Below are positions 1 to 9,551 of a DNA stretch of 64,000 nt, in pieces. How positions within the stretch are numbered: the stretch's first letter is position 1; every line of letters begins with the position of its first letter. The stretch spans positions 2,283,084-2,347,083 of the forward strand of contig NZ_CP097562.1 in the NCBI RefSeq assembly GCF_000487995.2, written 5' to 3'. A program made the translations under genes and the position numbers. The DNA comes from Mucispirillum schaedleri ASF457 (GTDB lineage: Bacteria > Chrysiogenota > Deferribacteres > Deferribacterales > Mucispirillaceae). Under the pieces are notes generated by a model, which saw nothing but the letters and a program-made list of their open reading frames with translations, was not told the DNA's origin and did no database searches.

Positions 1-1
1 A

Positions 2-517
2 ATTATTAAGTTAGTATGTAAATATCCTATCCTTGATAAAGAAAATAGTTTGATTGTAAAAAGTAAACCCAGTGAATTTTTTAATGAATCCACATTTACA
101 GGAAGTGAGTTTGACAATAAAATTTTTAATATGGGCATAGGTTATGATGAAGCCTATGAAATATCAGCTAGAAGTGTAGAATATGCACAGGCAAATAGTT
201 GGGGAGATGTAGAATTATATGAAAATTATTTGATTGAATGTGCACAAAGCTTATGTCCACCTTATAAAAAAGATGGTTATTTTTCATATAAAGAATATGA
301 AGAAGCTACAGGCTCTTTTTTTTATGCAAGTCATAATTTTGCATCATATTCTCCATCATTTTATTTATATAGATATTTACGAGGTTATATTTGGCGAGGT
401 CAAAGCTATAGTTATAATGAATATCGTTTAATTAATAGAATATATGCATATTTATATAGAAAATATTCAGGTTTACAATTAATGACCCTATTGTTCATAA
501 ATGCTTATTGCAGATAA
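2..517 (+). CDS. Unknown protein, 5' end outside window
   Basis: The reading frame is open from base 2 to the stop at 515-517, so the gene enters from the left edge; a TTG at 50 could be an internal start but nothing favours it. About 171 residues are visible. They are rich in Tyr, Asn and Ser and end in a short hydrophobic stretch (LQLMTLLFINAYC). I do not recognise a family. It ends 9 bases before the effector gene at 527. In the rest of the island immunity genes follow effector genes, so this may be the immunity or accessory gene of an effector outside the window. That is inferred from position only. Confidence 0.5.
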   Translation: MIKLVCKYPILDKENSLIVKSKPSEFFNESTFTGSEFDNKIFNMGIGYDEAYEISARSVEYAQANSWGDVELYENYLIECAQSLCPPYKKDGYFSYKEYEEATGSFFYASHNFASYSPSFYLYRYLRGYIWRGQSYSYNEYRLINRIYAYLYRKYSGLQLMTLLFINAYCR

Positions 518-526
518 GGTGTAAAT

Positions 527-3500
527 ATGAAAAATATCAATTTATCTATTGAAGACTTTAGTGAGTTATCATATGCTTTAATTAAGCAGGAAGAAGTGGT
601 TGCAGACAAAAAATTTGATGGTCATATGTATTCAGATACAGAGAATAAAATAACTATAGGCATAGGTTTCAATATAGAGGCAAATGGTATTCTCCCTATA
701 ATTTGTGCTAAGAAGATGAATTTATTAGTAAGTCCATCTACAAACAAATCTTATATATTAAGTGAAATTTTGGTTAATAAAACTGATGAAGAGGTTATTA
801 ATAAGATTGTAAATTGTATTCACTCTGTAATCAAAGAATTTCATAGTAATAATAGAATATATGCAAATGATAAGCAGGATTTAACTATAACTGTATCACA
901 AGTACCACAGGAGGCTATTGATTATATTAATAGAACCATACAAACTACACCATCATCAAAAGCAAAGAAACAGAAGAAACAGCAGACATTAAAACAAAAT
1001 ATAAGAAATGGTGATACAAAGCATTCAAGAGCTTTACAATTGGAAAAAGCAGTAAATAAAAAAATTAGTGATACTATAACCCAGATAAATAGTAGTAAAC
1101 AATATGCAAAACATTATGAAACATTTGAATTAATATTAACATCAGAAGATGCAAAAGAAATATTTATATTTTTATCAAGAAGATTTCATGGAGACTTAAT
1201 TAATAGTTTATTATCTGGTAAAAATGGATTAAAAGTATTTAAAGATGGTCAATTAAATGAATATTCTAAATTAATAATTTCTTTTCTATGTGGTCATTAT
1301 CAAATGCCTGCAAAATTTAATAAATATAATGACCCAACAGACTTTTTTCATAATGCAATAAATAAAAACAATAGTAGATTTTTAACATGGTTTGGTATTC
1401 GCTATTATATAGATTTAGTTTCAGCAAGTAAAAATAAACAATATAATAGCTATATCAAACGCAGGTTACATGAAGCAGCATTATTTGAGTTGGTGGAAAG
1501 AAAAGAAAATGGAACAATAGATATGTATCAAACATCTAAAGATATATTTACTCATTTAAATATAATATTTAAGTTTATTAAATCAGATGATAATGTTCCA
1601 TTATATGGTTATAAGAATAAAACATTTTTGGAATTTATTACAACTCATAATTATAGTCACTTAATAGATAAAGTTGCTGCAAATAAAAAAAATAATATAT
1701 CTTTTTCTACAAATGAAGAATATTCATCTGTTTTTAAAAATGTTACTAAAATTCAGGATTTAAAAAATTGTCTTCATGATAGTATGAGTATTGATGAAAA
1801 TAAGTATTTTCAATCAATTTTAGATTTTGCAAAACATGATGACATTTTTAAACCATTTTTACTTTATATAAATGAAAAATTCAGCAAGAATATATTAAAT
1901 ATTGGTTTTAAGTTAAATGAGATTTATGTAGTTTCTAATACTAATTTAAAAGATTTTCAAAACCTTTTAAAAAAATATTTTAATAGTGAAAGCACTGAAC
2001 AGAAGAATATTTTATTAATATCACAATTAAACTGGGGAATGCATCAAAGGTTTGATAATTTATTAGATGAATATGAGCAGCAAACTATAATACTATATTT
2101 ATTAAAAAATAAAGAGCATGTATTAACAATGGATAATATATCTAAAAACAATTTTAGAATTTTATTATATGATGATAATGAATCTATTAATGCAGTAGTT
2201 TTAGCAGGAAAATATACATTAATTAATGATGATAACGATGAAAAAATATTGTATCAGCATGAAGAAAGCAAGGAAATACAGGCAGAGTATTTGCCTAATG
2301 AAAATATTTTTACAATAATCCATCAAGAAACTAAAGTATCATTGCGTAACTTTTTCCCTAGTAAGTTTCATGCAGGAATAATCTTATCTAATCAAGAAGA
2401 AATAAAAGAAGACCAAACAGCAGTATCTCAAGTTGGAGAGATAAGCATTACAATTGAATTTATACTTGATGAAACAGTAAATACTGGTGAAATAGAAAAA
2501 AAGAAATATTACTTATACAATGTAAAAACTCAAGAATTAATAGATGGAATTGTGGAAGTATGTGGAGATACTGCGTCGGCTTGTTTTAAAATAAATGCAG
2601 ATACTGATGATATATCAAATACAAAATTAATATTTAGTTTTTATAAAAAAGATTTTTCAGATAAAAAAGAAGCTAATATAAAATCACATGATACAATTAT
2701 ATTAGATAAAGCAACTAGGGAAAGTAAAGAGACCACTGTCAATGCATTAATAAATAAAGGTGATATTTCAGGATTTATAAGAGGAGTAGAATTGTTTGAA
2801 CCAACAAAAGACAATCTCCCAGATATTGACTCTTATATGGAAACAGAATATAAATTTAAAGCAACAACATCTGGTGTAGTTAATACTGATTATATTAAGT
2901 GGTGTTATGCAGTATTGACAAACAGTGAGTATAGGGGTAAAGTAAAAATAAGCACTGTATCAGAACAAATATCCCAAACAGGAGAAGAAATTACATTTAA
3001 ACCAAAAGATATATTAAGTGACAGCAGTAAAAAGAAACTGGAAAATAAAGACATATCATCAAAATTATATATATTTGCTTATATGAAAAGTCCTGCATAT
3101 AATACAAAACATGGAAAAACACATGTATTGTTGCTAAATAAGAGTTTATTTAATAGCATAAAGCCAGTAATAGTACTAGATGCAGGGCATGGTATTGTTG
3201 AAGAACAAAATGGAACAAAAAAATATAAGGGAGCAATTTATCCAAAAAATTTAAATTATGGAGATCCTAAACTGTTAATAGTGGAAGATATTGTTGCATT
3301 TGATTTTGTGCAAATATTGCATAGTAGGTTGCATGCTCTTAATAATTATAATGTAGAGTTAACACGTAAAACTGATAAATATATATATAATAAAGATAGA
3401 GCTAAATATACATCTAATATAGCACAAAAATATCCGAATGCAAATATTATATTTCTTTCTATACATTTGAATAGTTCAGAAGAAATAGAGCTTTCAGATA

Positions 3501-3808
3501 ATAGTAGTGGTATAGAATTTTTATATAATGATTCAAGTGAAAAATTAAAAAAAGAAAACATTAAAATAATTGATTGTATTAAATTATCTTTAGATAATAG
3601 TGAAAATAAATATTATTTTAGAAAATCTTTTAAAAAAGTTACTGAAAAAGTAACTGTATTAAAAGAAAATACTGTTCCAGCAGTATTGCTAGAGTTGGGT
3701 TTTGTGAATAATAAACGTGATAGAGAAAACCTACTAGATGATTGTTATCTAAATTTATTAGCAAATGATATAATAAATGGCATAAATAAATATTTTGAGG
3801 TGAAATAA
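527..3808 (+). CDS. T6SS effector family A, full length: lysozyme-like N-terminus, amidase tip
   Basis: A 1093-residue modular protein that probably cleaves peptidoglycan in the target periplasm. Residues ~18-50 resemble the GH24/T4-lysozyme active site: Glu22/23, YSDTEN with Asp37, then TIGIG with Thr43, the Asp-Thr spacing matching T4 lysozyme. Residues ~250-320 (FLTWFGIRYY, then RRLHEAALF) look like the C-terminal half of such a fold, with an insertion between. Residues ~620-865 are beta-rich, Ig-like. The conserved junction FAYMKSPAYNTKHGKTH precedes an Amidase_3 domain (~880-1092) with LDAGHG, SIHLN and LLELGF, which carry zinc-binding His and catalytic Glu residues of N-acetylmuramoyl-L-alanine amidases. 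There is no signal peptide, as expected for a T6SS cargo. AAGGTG precedes the ATG. It is the only family A copy in the window with the complete trunk. Confidence 0.85.
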   Translation: MKNINLSIEDFSELSYALIKQEEVVADKKFDGHMYSDTENKITIGIGFNIEANGILPIICAKKMNLLVSPSTNKSYILSEILVNKTDEEVINKIVNCIHSVIKEFHSNNRIYANDKQDLTITVSQVPQEAIDYINRTIQTTPSSKAKKQKKQQTLKQNIRNGDTKHSRALQLEKAVNKKISDTITQINSSKQYAKHYETFELILTSEDAKEIFIFLSRRFHGDLINSLLSGKNGLKVFKDGQLNEYSKLIISFLCGHYQMPAKFNKYNDPTDFFHNAINKNNSRFLTWFGIRYYIDLVSASKNKQYNSYIKRRLHEAALFELVERKENGTIDMYQTSKDIFTHLNIIFKFIKSDDNVPLYGYKNKTFLEFITTHNYSHLIDKVAANKKNNISFSTNEEYSSVFKNVTKIQDLKNCLHDSMSIDENKYFQSILDFAKHDDIFKPFLLYINEKFSKNILNIGFKLNEIYVVSNTNLKDFQNLLKKYFNSESTEQKNILLISQLNWGMHQRFDNLLDEYEQQTIILYLLKNKEHVLTMDNISKNNFRILLYDDNESINAVVLAGKYTLINDDNDEKILYQHEESKEIQAEYLPNENIFTIIHQETKVSLRNFFPSKFHAGIILSNQEEIKEDQTAVSQVGEISITIEFILDETVNTGEIEKKKYYLYNVKTQELIDGIVEVCGDTASACFKINADTDDISNTKLIFSFYKKDFSDKKEANIKSHDTIILDKATRESKETTVNALINKGDISGFIRGVELFEPTKDNLPDIDSYMETEYKFKATTSGVVNTDYIKWCYAVLTNSEYRGKVKISTVSEQISQTGEEITFKPKDILSDSSKKKLENKDISSKLYIFAYMKSPAYNTKHGKTHVLLLNKSLFNSIKPVIVLDAGHGIVEEQNGTKKYKGAIYPKNLNYGDPKLLIVEDIVAFDFVQILHSRLHALNNYNVELTRKTDKYIYNKDRAKYTSNIAQKYPNANIIFLSIHLNSSEEIELSDNSSGIEFLYNDSSEKLKKENIKIIDCIKLSLDNSENKYYFRKSFKKVTEKVTVLKENTVPAVLLELGFVNNKRDRENLLDDCYLNLLANDIINGINKYFEVK
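914..3124 (+). repeat. Family A trunk direct repeat, copy 1 (2.2 kb)
   Basis: This segment recurs at 4976-7186 at a constant offset of 4062 bases with no gaps that I can see. The only coding difference I noticed is Ser to Ala just before the junction. Part of it (from 2375) recurs at 12976-13725, and shorter pieces recur at 9272-9551 and 10846-10919. Near identity over 2.2 kb implies recent duplication or continuing gene conversion. Confidence 0.9.
3051..3124 (+). repeat. Family A toxin junction, copy 1
   Basis: A 74-bp segment that ends exactly where the toxin tips diverge. It encodes the end of the trunk through FAYMKSPAYNTKHGKTH. Five copies are present. Here it is fused to the amidase tip. 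Confidence 0.9.
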
Positions 3809-4449
3809 TGTTTCAAAGAATATGCTTAGTTGCTATATTGTTTATTTTTTCATTGTTTAATGTGTATGCATCAAATAATGACAAAATAATTACAAATATG
3901 GATAGTGTGTATAACAATTTTAGGGATATACAAAAAGTTTTTACACAAAATAGTGTTATTGAGGCTATTGAATATTATGATAAATATTTTGTTCAATCTT
4001 ACCAATTTTTAAATAAAAGAAATATTGATAAATCAAAGCTTTTATCACAAATGCTTGAAGATGAAAAAAGTTTTAGTGAAGGTGATGATTTGTTGCAAGA
4101 GATACCAACAGATATTTCTAATTTTTTATATGTATATCCTCTAAAAAATCTATCTTTTTTATTTATCAATGAGATGAATTCCTCCTTACAAGATAATGTA
4201 TTAAGTCCAGTGATTGATTTGAAAAAAGCAATTGATATTGATTTAGAATATACTGGTAAATATCAGATATCAAGTATAAATGCTTATTTATCAGGATATT
4301 TATTATTTATTTATTCTCGTTTCGTATATAATTATAATATCAATAATTATATAGAAGATTATCGTCATAATTTAAGTAAATATAAAAAATATATTTCTAA
4401 AAAAAATTATAATTTATATTTTAGCACTATAAATTTATTAGGACAATAG
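3808..4449 (+). CDS. Candidate periplasmic immunity protein for the amidase effector
   Basis: A 213-residue protein with a Sec signal peptide (MFQRICLVAILFIFSLFNVYA, cleavage after ~21). The rest is mostly helical and low in Cys; I do not recognise a family. Its ATG overlaps the stop codon of the amidase effector by one base, which implies translational coupling. Export to the periplasm fits protection from an effector that attacks the cell wall. The immunity role is inferred from position and signal peptide; no homology was available to confirm it. Confidence 0.7.
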   Translation: MFQRICLVAILFIFSLFNVYASNNDKIITNMDSVYNNFRDIQKVFTQNSVIEAIEYYDKYFVQSYQFLNKRNIDKSKLLSQMLEDEKSFSEGDDLLQEIPTDISNFLYVYPLKNLSFLFINEMNSSLQDNVLSPVIDLKKAIDIDLEYTGKYQISSINAYLSGYLLFIYSRFVYNYNINNYIEDYRHNLSKYKKYISKKNYNLYFSTINLLGQ

Positions 4450-4472
4450 ATACAGTTATATAATTACAATGA

Positions 4473-4754
4473 AATGTAGCATCAGTTAGTTTTCAATTAT
4501 ATACAGTAATAGCCAAAAAATATATTCTATTTACAGATAAAGATTTAATTGATTTATCAATGAAAGATAATAAACAATACTCTGCATTTGGCATAACTAT
4601 ACCCAATAAGATTATTAAAGAGTCAATCAATTATTTAAATGCAGATAAAAGTATATTTTCAAATATTGTTAGAAAATACCCGTATATTCAATTAATATTA
4701 CTTTATTGGATGTATAATAAAATGTATGAAGTAGACAAAAAAAAGGTGGAATAA
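4473..4754 (+). pseudogene. Remnant reading frame of unknown origin
   Basis: The frame is open from 4473 to the stop at 4752-4754, with a possible ATG at 4560 giving 64 residues. It lacks an obvious ribosome binding site. Directly after the stop, another frame continues (IYDFQYETIKYTYF onwards) and runs without interruption into the effector at 4883. This looks like a decayed N-terminal part joined by a frameshift to the next trunk copy. The residues do not match the lysozyme-like N-terminus of the gene at 527. The 433 bases between 4449 and 4883 hold nothing else that I can support. Confidence 0.4.
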
Positions 4755-4882
4755 TTGATGGGGAGATATATAATTCTATATATGATTTTCAATATGAAAC
4801 AATCAAATATACATATTTTGTATACCCATTTGAAATATATGATAATATTGCAAAGCATTTAGATTATGGTAAATATTATGAT

Positions 4883-7792
4883 TTGAAGTTAGTTAGCAAA
4901 TATATTCAACAATTTGAGAGAAAAACAATAAAAGTTCGTGATTTCTCTAATAAATATAACATAATTTCTTACAGTGCTATTGATTATATTAATAGAACCA
5001 TACAAACTACACCATCATCAAAAGCAAAGAAACAGAAGAAACAGCAGACATTAAAACAAAATATAAGAAATGGTGATACAAAGCATTCAAGAGCTTTACA
5101 ATTGGAAAAAGCAGTAAATAAAAAAATTAGTGATACTATAACCCAGATAAATAGTAGTAAACAATATGCAAAACATTATGAAACATTTGAATTAATATTA
5201 ACATCAGAAGATGCAAAAGAAATATTTATATTTTTATCAAGAAGATTTCATGGAGACTTAATTAATAGTTTATTATCTGGTAAAAATGGATTAAAAGTAT
5301 TTAAAGATGGTCAATTAAATGAATATTCTAAATTAATAATTTCTTTTCTATGTGGTCATTATCAAATGCCTGCAAAATTTAATAAATATAATGACCCAAC
5401 AGACTTTTTTCATAATGCAATAAATAAAAACAATAGTAGATTTTTAACATGGTTTGGTATTCGCTATTATATAGATTTAGTTTCAGCAAGTAAAAATAAA
5501 CAATATAATAGCTATATCAAACGCAGGTTACATGAAGCAGCATTATTTGAGTTGGTGGAAAGAAAAGAAAATGGAACAATAGATATGTATCAAACATCTA
5601 AAGATATATTTACTCATTTAAATATAATATTTAAGTTTATTAAATCAGATGATAATGTTCCATTATATGGTTATAAGAATAAAACATTTTTGGAATTTAT
5701 TACAACTCATAATTATAGTCACTTAATAGATAAAGTTGCTGCAAATAAAAAAAATAATATATCTTTTTCTACAAATGAAGAATATTCATCTGTTTTTAAA
5801 AATGTTACTAAAATTCAGGATTTAAAAAATTGTCTTCATGATAGTATGAGTATTGATGAAAATAAGTATTTTCAATCAATTTTAGATTTTGCAAAACATG
5901 ATGACATTTTTAAACCATTTTTACTTTATATAAATGAAAAATTCAGCAAGAATATATTAAATATTGGTTTTAAGTTAAATGAGATTTATGTAGTTTCTAA
6001 TACTAATTTAAAAGATTTTCAAAACCTTTTAAAAAAATATTTTAATAGTGAAAGCACTGAACAGAAGAATATTTTATTAATATCACAATTAAACTGGGGA
6101 ATGCATCAAAGGTTTGATAATTTATTAGATGAATATGAGCAGCAAACTATAATACTATATTTATTAAAAAATAAAGAGCATGTATTAACAATGGATAATA
6201 TATCTAAAAACAATTTTAGAATTTTATTATATGATGATAATGAATCTATTAATGCAGTAGTTTTAGCAGGAAAATATACATTAATTAATGATGATAACGA
6301 TGAAAAAATATTGTATCAGCATGAAGAAAGCAAGGAAATACAGGCAGAGTATTTGCCTAATGAAAATATTTTTACAATAATCCATCAAGAAACTAAAGTA
6401 TCATTGCGTAACTTTTTCCCTAGTAAGTTTCATGCAGGAATAATCTTATCTAATCAAGAAGAAATAAAAGAAGACCAAACAGCAGTATCTCAAGTTGGAG
6501 AGATAAGCATTACAATTGAATTTATACTTGATGAAACAGTAAATACTGGTGAAATAGAAAAAAAGAAATATTACTTATACAATGTAAAAACTCAAGAATT
6601 AATAGATGGAATTGTGGAAGTATGTGGAGATACTGCGTCGGCTTGTTTTAAAATAAATGCAGATACTGATGATATATCAAATACAAAATTAATATTTAGT
6701 TTTTATAAAAAAGATTTTTCAGATAAAAAAGAAGCTAATATAAAATCACATGATACAATTATATTAGATAAAGCAACTAGGGAAAGTAAAGAGACCACTG
6801 TCAATGCATTAATAAATAAAGGTGATATTTCAGGATTTATAAGAGGAGTAGAATTGTTTGAACCAACAAAAGACAATCTCCCAGATATTGACTCTTATAT
6901 GGAAACAGAATATAAATTTAAAGCAACAACATCTGGTGTAGTTAATACTGATTATATTAAGTGGTGTTATGCAGTATTGACAAACAGTGAGTATAGGGGT
7001 AAAGTAAAAATAAGCACTGTATCAGAACAAATATCCCAAACAGGAGAAGAAATTACATTTAAACCAAAAGATATATTAAGTGACAGCAGTAAAAAGAAAC
7101 TGGAAAATAAAGACATATCAGCAAAATTATATATATTTGCTTATATGAAAAGTCCTGCATATAATACAAAACATGGAAAAACACATAGTGTATGTAAGGT
7201 TAAAAGCAATGTAAAAATAGAGGAAAAACTATCAGAACATTTTTCTTTGAGTGAATTAGTTAATACAAGTTATACAGAACATCTTGAAGAGAATAGACAA
7301 TATGCAATGGAAGAAGATAATTATTTAAAACTTACACAGTTGTGTACAGATATTCTTGAGCCTATAAGAACATATATTAATGGTGGCAATAGTGCTGGTA
7401 AAAAATCTATAATAATTACTAGTGGTGTAAGATGCCCAGAACTTAATGATGCAATTAAGGGAAGTAGTAAAACAAGTCAACATATGTTTTGTGAAGCTGT
7501 AGATTTTGTTTTAGATGCGAAAGATGAGTCAGAACGAAAAGATAAATTAGTATCATTATTTAAAGATATATATAATAAAAAAGTGGATAATTTAGATATT
7601 AATAATATTTATCAATGTATAATAGAAAGAAATAAGAGTGGTTCGTATTGGTTACATATTGGTTTGAAAACACAAAATAGACAAAATCAATCAACTAGTT
7701 TTACAGTTATGGTTCAAATTAATAATGATGCAGATTTTATAAAAATAAAATATGATGGGAGTAAAGATTTTTTTACTAAACATAAATTTTAA
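4883..7792 (+). CDS. T6SS effector family A, N-terminally truncated, M15 peptidase tip
   Basis: A 969-residue product. About 32 N-terminal residues come from unrelated upstream sequence; from 4976 the gene is nearly identical to residues ~130-866 of the effector at 527. It therefore lacks the lysozyme-like Glu/Asp/Thr residues. After the junction, the tip (~768-969) is a Peptidase_M15-type zinc domain: SGVRCPELN, then SQHMFCEAVDF (~865) and YWLHIGL (~922), giving the His-Asp-His ligand set. The usual Gly in SxHxxGxAxD is Cys here. Members of this family cut D-Ala-containing peptide stems. The start is uncertain: the frame is open upstream from 4730, but I see no better start. It may be a silent donor cassette rather than an active effector. 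Confidence 0.7.
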   Translation: MKLVSKYIQQFERKTIKVRDFSNKYNIISYSAIDYINRTIQTTPSSKAKKQKKQQTLKQNIRNGDTKHSRALQLEKAVNKKISDTITQINSSKQYAKHYETFELILTSEDAKEIFIFLSRRFHGDLINSLLSGKNGLKVFKDGQLNEYSKLIISFLCGHYQMPAKFNKYNDPTDFFHNAINKNNSRFLTWFGIRYYIDLVSASKNKQYNSYIKRRLHEAALFELVERKENGTIDMYQTSKDIFTHLNIIFKFIKSDDNVPLYGYKNKTFLEFITTHNYSHLIDKVAANKKNNISFSTNEEYSSVFKNVTKIQDLKNCLHDSMSIDENKYFQSILDFAKHDDIFKPFLLYINEKFSKNILNIGFKLNEIYVVSNTNLKDFQNLLKKYFNSESTEQKNILLISQLNWGMHQRFDNLLDEYEQQTIILYLLKNKEHVLTMDNISKNNFRILLYDDNESINAVVLAGKYTLINDDNDEKILYQHEESKEIQAEYLPNENIFTIIHQETKVSLRNFFPSKFHAGIILSNQEEIKEDQTAVSQVGEISITIEFILDETVNTGEIEKKKYYLYNVKTQELIDGIVEVCGDTASACFKINADTDDISNTKLIFSFYKKDFSDKKEANIKSHDTIILDKATRESKETTVNALINKGDISGFIRGVELFEPTKDNLPDIDSYMETEYKFKATTSGVVNTDYIKWCYAVLTNSEYRGKVKISTVSEQISQTGEEITFKPKDILSDSSKKKLENKDISAKLYIFAYMKSPAYNTKHGKTHSVCKVKSNVKIEEKLSEHFSLSELVNTSYTEHLEENRQYAMEEDNYLKLTQLCTDILEPIRTYINGGNSAGKKSIIITSGVRCPELNDAIKGSSKTSQHMFCEAVDFVLDAKDESERKDKLVSLFKDIYNKKVDNLDINNIYQCIIERNKSGSYWLHIGLKTQNRQNQSTSFTVMVQINNDADFIKIKYDGSKDFFTKHKF
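4976..7186 (+). repeat. Family A trunk direct repeat, copy 2 (2.2 kb)
   Basis: Near-perfect copy of 914-3124. The match begins abruptly at GCTATTGATTATATTAATAG and ends at the junction, where the M15 tip replaces the amidase tip. Confidence 0.9.
7113..7186 (+). repeat. Family A toxin junction, copy 2
   Basis: Second 74-bp junction, with one base changed near its start (TCAGCA for TCATCA). It leads into the first M15 tip. Confidence 0.9.
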
Positions 7793-7809
7793 TAATAAGG
7801 AGAGAAGTT

Positions 7810-8469
7810 ATGTTAAAATATTTATTAATTCTTTTATTATTGCCTAGTTACTTATATGCGGTAGATTGTGGAGATGGTTATGAATGGAGAGCAAAAGTAA
7901 CAGTGAAAAATTTCCATGAATATGAAGAATGTATGTCAGAAGCAGAAATTAAAGAAGGTAAAATGTTTACTAATAAAACTTCTATAAGTGATGTCCACAA
8001 TACATACTTTGTATCTCATAAACAACAAGATGAATGTATTCAACTTAATGAATATTTGGCAGAAGATAATGAAATTTCAACAGGAAAATCTTTTTCAGAG
8101 TTAATAAAAATCAAATTTGATAAAACTAAAGCAAAATACGACAAAAAAGAACAAAGATATGTAATGGAAGTTAAATCAAAAAATACTTTTCAACAGATTA
8201 TATTTTATCCAAATAAAACTATAAAAGAAGCATTTAAGTTGTATAATAAAAATGTTTATAAACTATTTGGTGGTGTTCCTGATAATAATACACAGTTGAT
8301 TCGTTCTTGGTATGAACCATTTGATTTTTATAGTTGTTTCTGGTATGAAAAAAATAAATTATTTGAAGTAGATGGACCAAATGATTATAGAGTGGATAGA
8401 ATGTATATGGAAGATAAAACAGGTGTGTATGTTTACCAACAAGATTGTAGTGCAAACGATCTTTTGTAA
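7810..8469 (+). CDS. Candidate periplasmic immunity protein for the first M15 tip
   Basis: A 219-residue protein with a signal peptide (MLKYLLILLLLPSYLYA) followed by VDCGDGYEWR. AAGGAGA sits before the ATG, 17 bases after the effector stop. It is a paralogue of the protein at 10151-10810: both have NFHEYE-CM-EAE-KEGK after the signal sequence and both are 219 residues. The two tips they follow are also paralogues, so toxin and partner vary together, which is strong contextual evidence for an immunity role. I do not recognise the family. Confidence 0.75.
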   Translation: MLKYLLILLLLPSYLYAVDCGDGYEWRAKVTVKNFHEYEECMSEAEIKEGKMFTNKTSISDVHNTYFVSHKQQDECIQLNEYLAEDNEISTGKSFSELIKIKFDKTKAKYDKKEQRYVMEVKSKNTFQQIIFYPNKTIKEAFKLYNKNVYKLFGGVPDNNTQLIRSWYEPFDFYSCFWYEKNKLFEVDGPNDYRVDRMYMEDKTGVYVYQQDCSANDLL

Positions 8470-8491
8470 TTTCTTATATATAGTTAGATAG

Positions 8492-8533
8492 TTTCTTATT
8501 AGGTAGCAGTAAAAATTATTGCTAAATAAGAAA
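8492..8533. other. Imperfect hairpin after the immunity gene
   Basis: TTTCTTA and TAGCA pair with TGCTA and TAAGAAA around an 11-base loop. There is no T run after it, so it is not a standard intrinsic terminator. It marks the boundary between one toxin/immunity cassette and the next broken one. Confidence 0.4.
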
Positions 8534-8557
8534 TGAGTTCTATTTGAATTAGTAACA

Positions 8558-8853
8558 TATGGTAACAATGGAGACAAGGTTATCAATGTTTATGTAGACA
8601 ATAAAGATAAAGATAGAGATACAGTTATTAAACTAATGGAGAAAAAAATTTAGAATTGGGTGCATCCAAAGTATCTAAACATTGTCTTTCTGATTTTTCA
8701 ACATTGAATGTTTTAGATATTGGATTGGGTGAAATGAATGATATAGAAAAAGAGAATTGCCGTGAAATTGTTGAAAAATATGAAAAGCAAGGAATATTGA
8801 AATTTATTAATGAGAGCAAACAAAATTGCTATCATTTAGAAATATATCAATAA
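8558..8853 (+). pseudogene. Broken toxin tip, possibly M15-like
   Basis: Two frames join at an A-rich run near 8642-8648. The first reads YGNNGDKVINVYVDNKD and stops at TAG 8651; the second reads LELGASKVSKH, then VLDIGLG, and ends in NCYHLEIYQ. Shifting frame at the A run gives one continuous C-terminal domain. SKH, LDI and YHLEI could be the His-Asp-His zinc ligands of an M15-like peptidase, but the His-Asp spacing is longer than usual and I am not sure of the family. No junction or trunk sequence is left upstream. It is followed 12 bases later by an intact signal-peptide gene, as a toxin/immunity pair would be. Confidence 0.5.
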
Positions 8854-8865
8854 AAGAGGTGTGTT

Positions 8866-9267
8866 ATGAAAGTTTTTTTTATTATTTTTATTGTAATGTT
8901 TAGTGTGAATGTGTATGCAGAAGTAAAAACTATTGATTGCAGTGTAAATACTATGGTGGAATTTGGTATATCAGGTGCATATATTAAACATATCAAACAA
9001 GAACAAGGTGAAGATGCATTTTATACTATAGCAGATGACCAAAACAACTATTCATCTAATGCTTTAAGTTATGCAGAACAAAATAAAATAAAAATGATAT
9101 ATGTAAATTTATATGAAATAGATACAGTAGTTTTTAAAAATGCTAAACAAGAGTTAAAAGTTCCAACAGAAGGTAATGACTGGACTATATGGCTTTGTGG
9201 TAAAGGAAAAGAACCAAAAAAATCAATGATTATTGATGCAGTAGAAAATGCACAAAAATATTTTTAA
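8866..9267 (+). CDS. Orphan candidate immunity protein
   Basis: A 133-residue protein with a signal peptide (MKVFFIIFIVMFSVNVYA) and a mature part with two Cys (TIDC and LCG), possibly a disulfide. AGAGGTG precedes the ATG. It follows the broken toxin tip at 8558-8853 and is intact although the toxin is not. Retaining immunity after losing the toxin would protect against kin that still carry it. I do not recognise the family. Confidence 0.6.
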   Translation: MKVFFIIFIVMFSVNVYAEVKTIDCSVNTMVEFGISGAYIKHIKQEQGEDAFYTIADDQNNYSSNALSYAEQNKIKMIYVNLYEIDTVVFKNAKQELKVPTEGNDWTIWLCGKGKEPKKSMIIDAVENAQKYF

Positions 9268-9271
9268 TTTT

Positions 9272-9509
9272 TATGTGGAGATACTGCGTCGGCTTGTTTT
9301 AAAATAAATGCAGATACTGATGATATATCAAATACAAAATTAATATTTAGTTTTTATAAAAAAGATTTTTCAGATAAAAAAGAAGCTAATATAAAATCAT
9401 ATGATACAATTATATTAGATAAAGCGACTAGGTAAAGTAAAGAAACCACTGTAGTAAAAAGAAACTGGAAAATAAAGACATATCATCAAAATTATACATA
9501 TTTGCTTAT
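9272..9509 (+). pseudogene. Deleted fragment of the family A trunk
   Basis: From TATGTGGAG at 9272 the sequence follows the trunk at 2559 onwards. It then gains an in-frame TAA (AGG GAA changed to AGG TAA) and skips about 270 bases between ACCACTGT and AGTAAAAAG. It leads into the third junction. The remnant shows that this cassette came from a longer trunk-tip gene by decay. Confidence 0.8.
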
Positions 9510-9551
9510 ATGAAAAGCCCTGCATATAATACAAAACATGGAAAAACACAT
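9478..9551 (+). repeat. Family A toxin junction, copy 3
   Basis: Third copy of the 74-bp junction, with two or three base changes. It precedes the second M15 tip and includes the ATG used for that reading frame. Confidence 0.9.
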
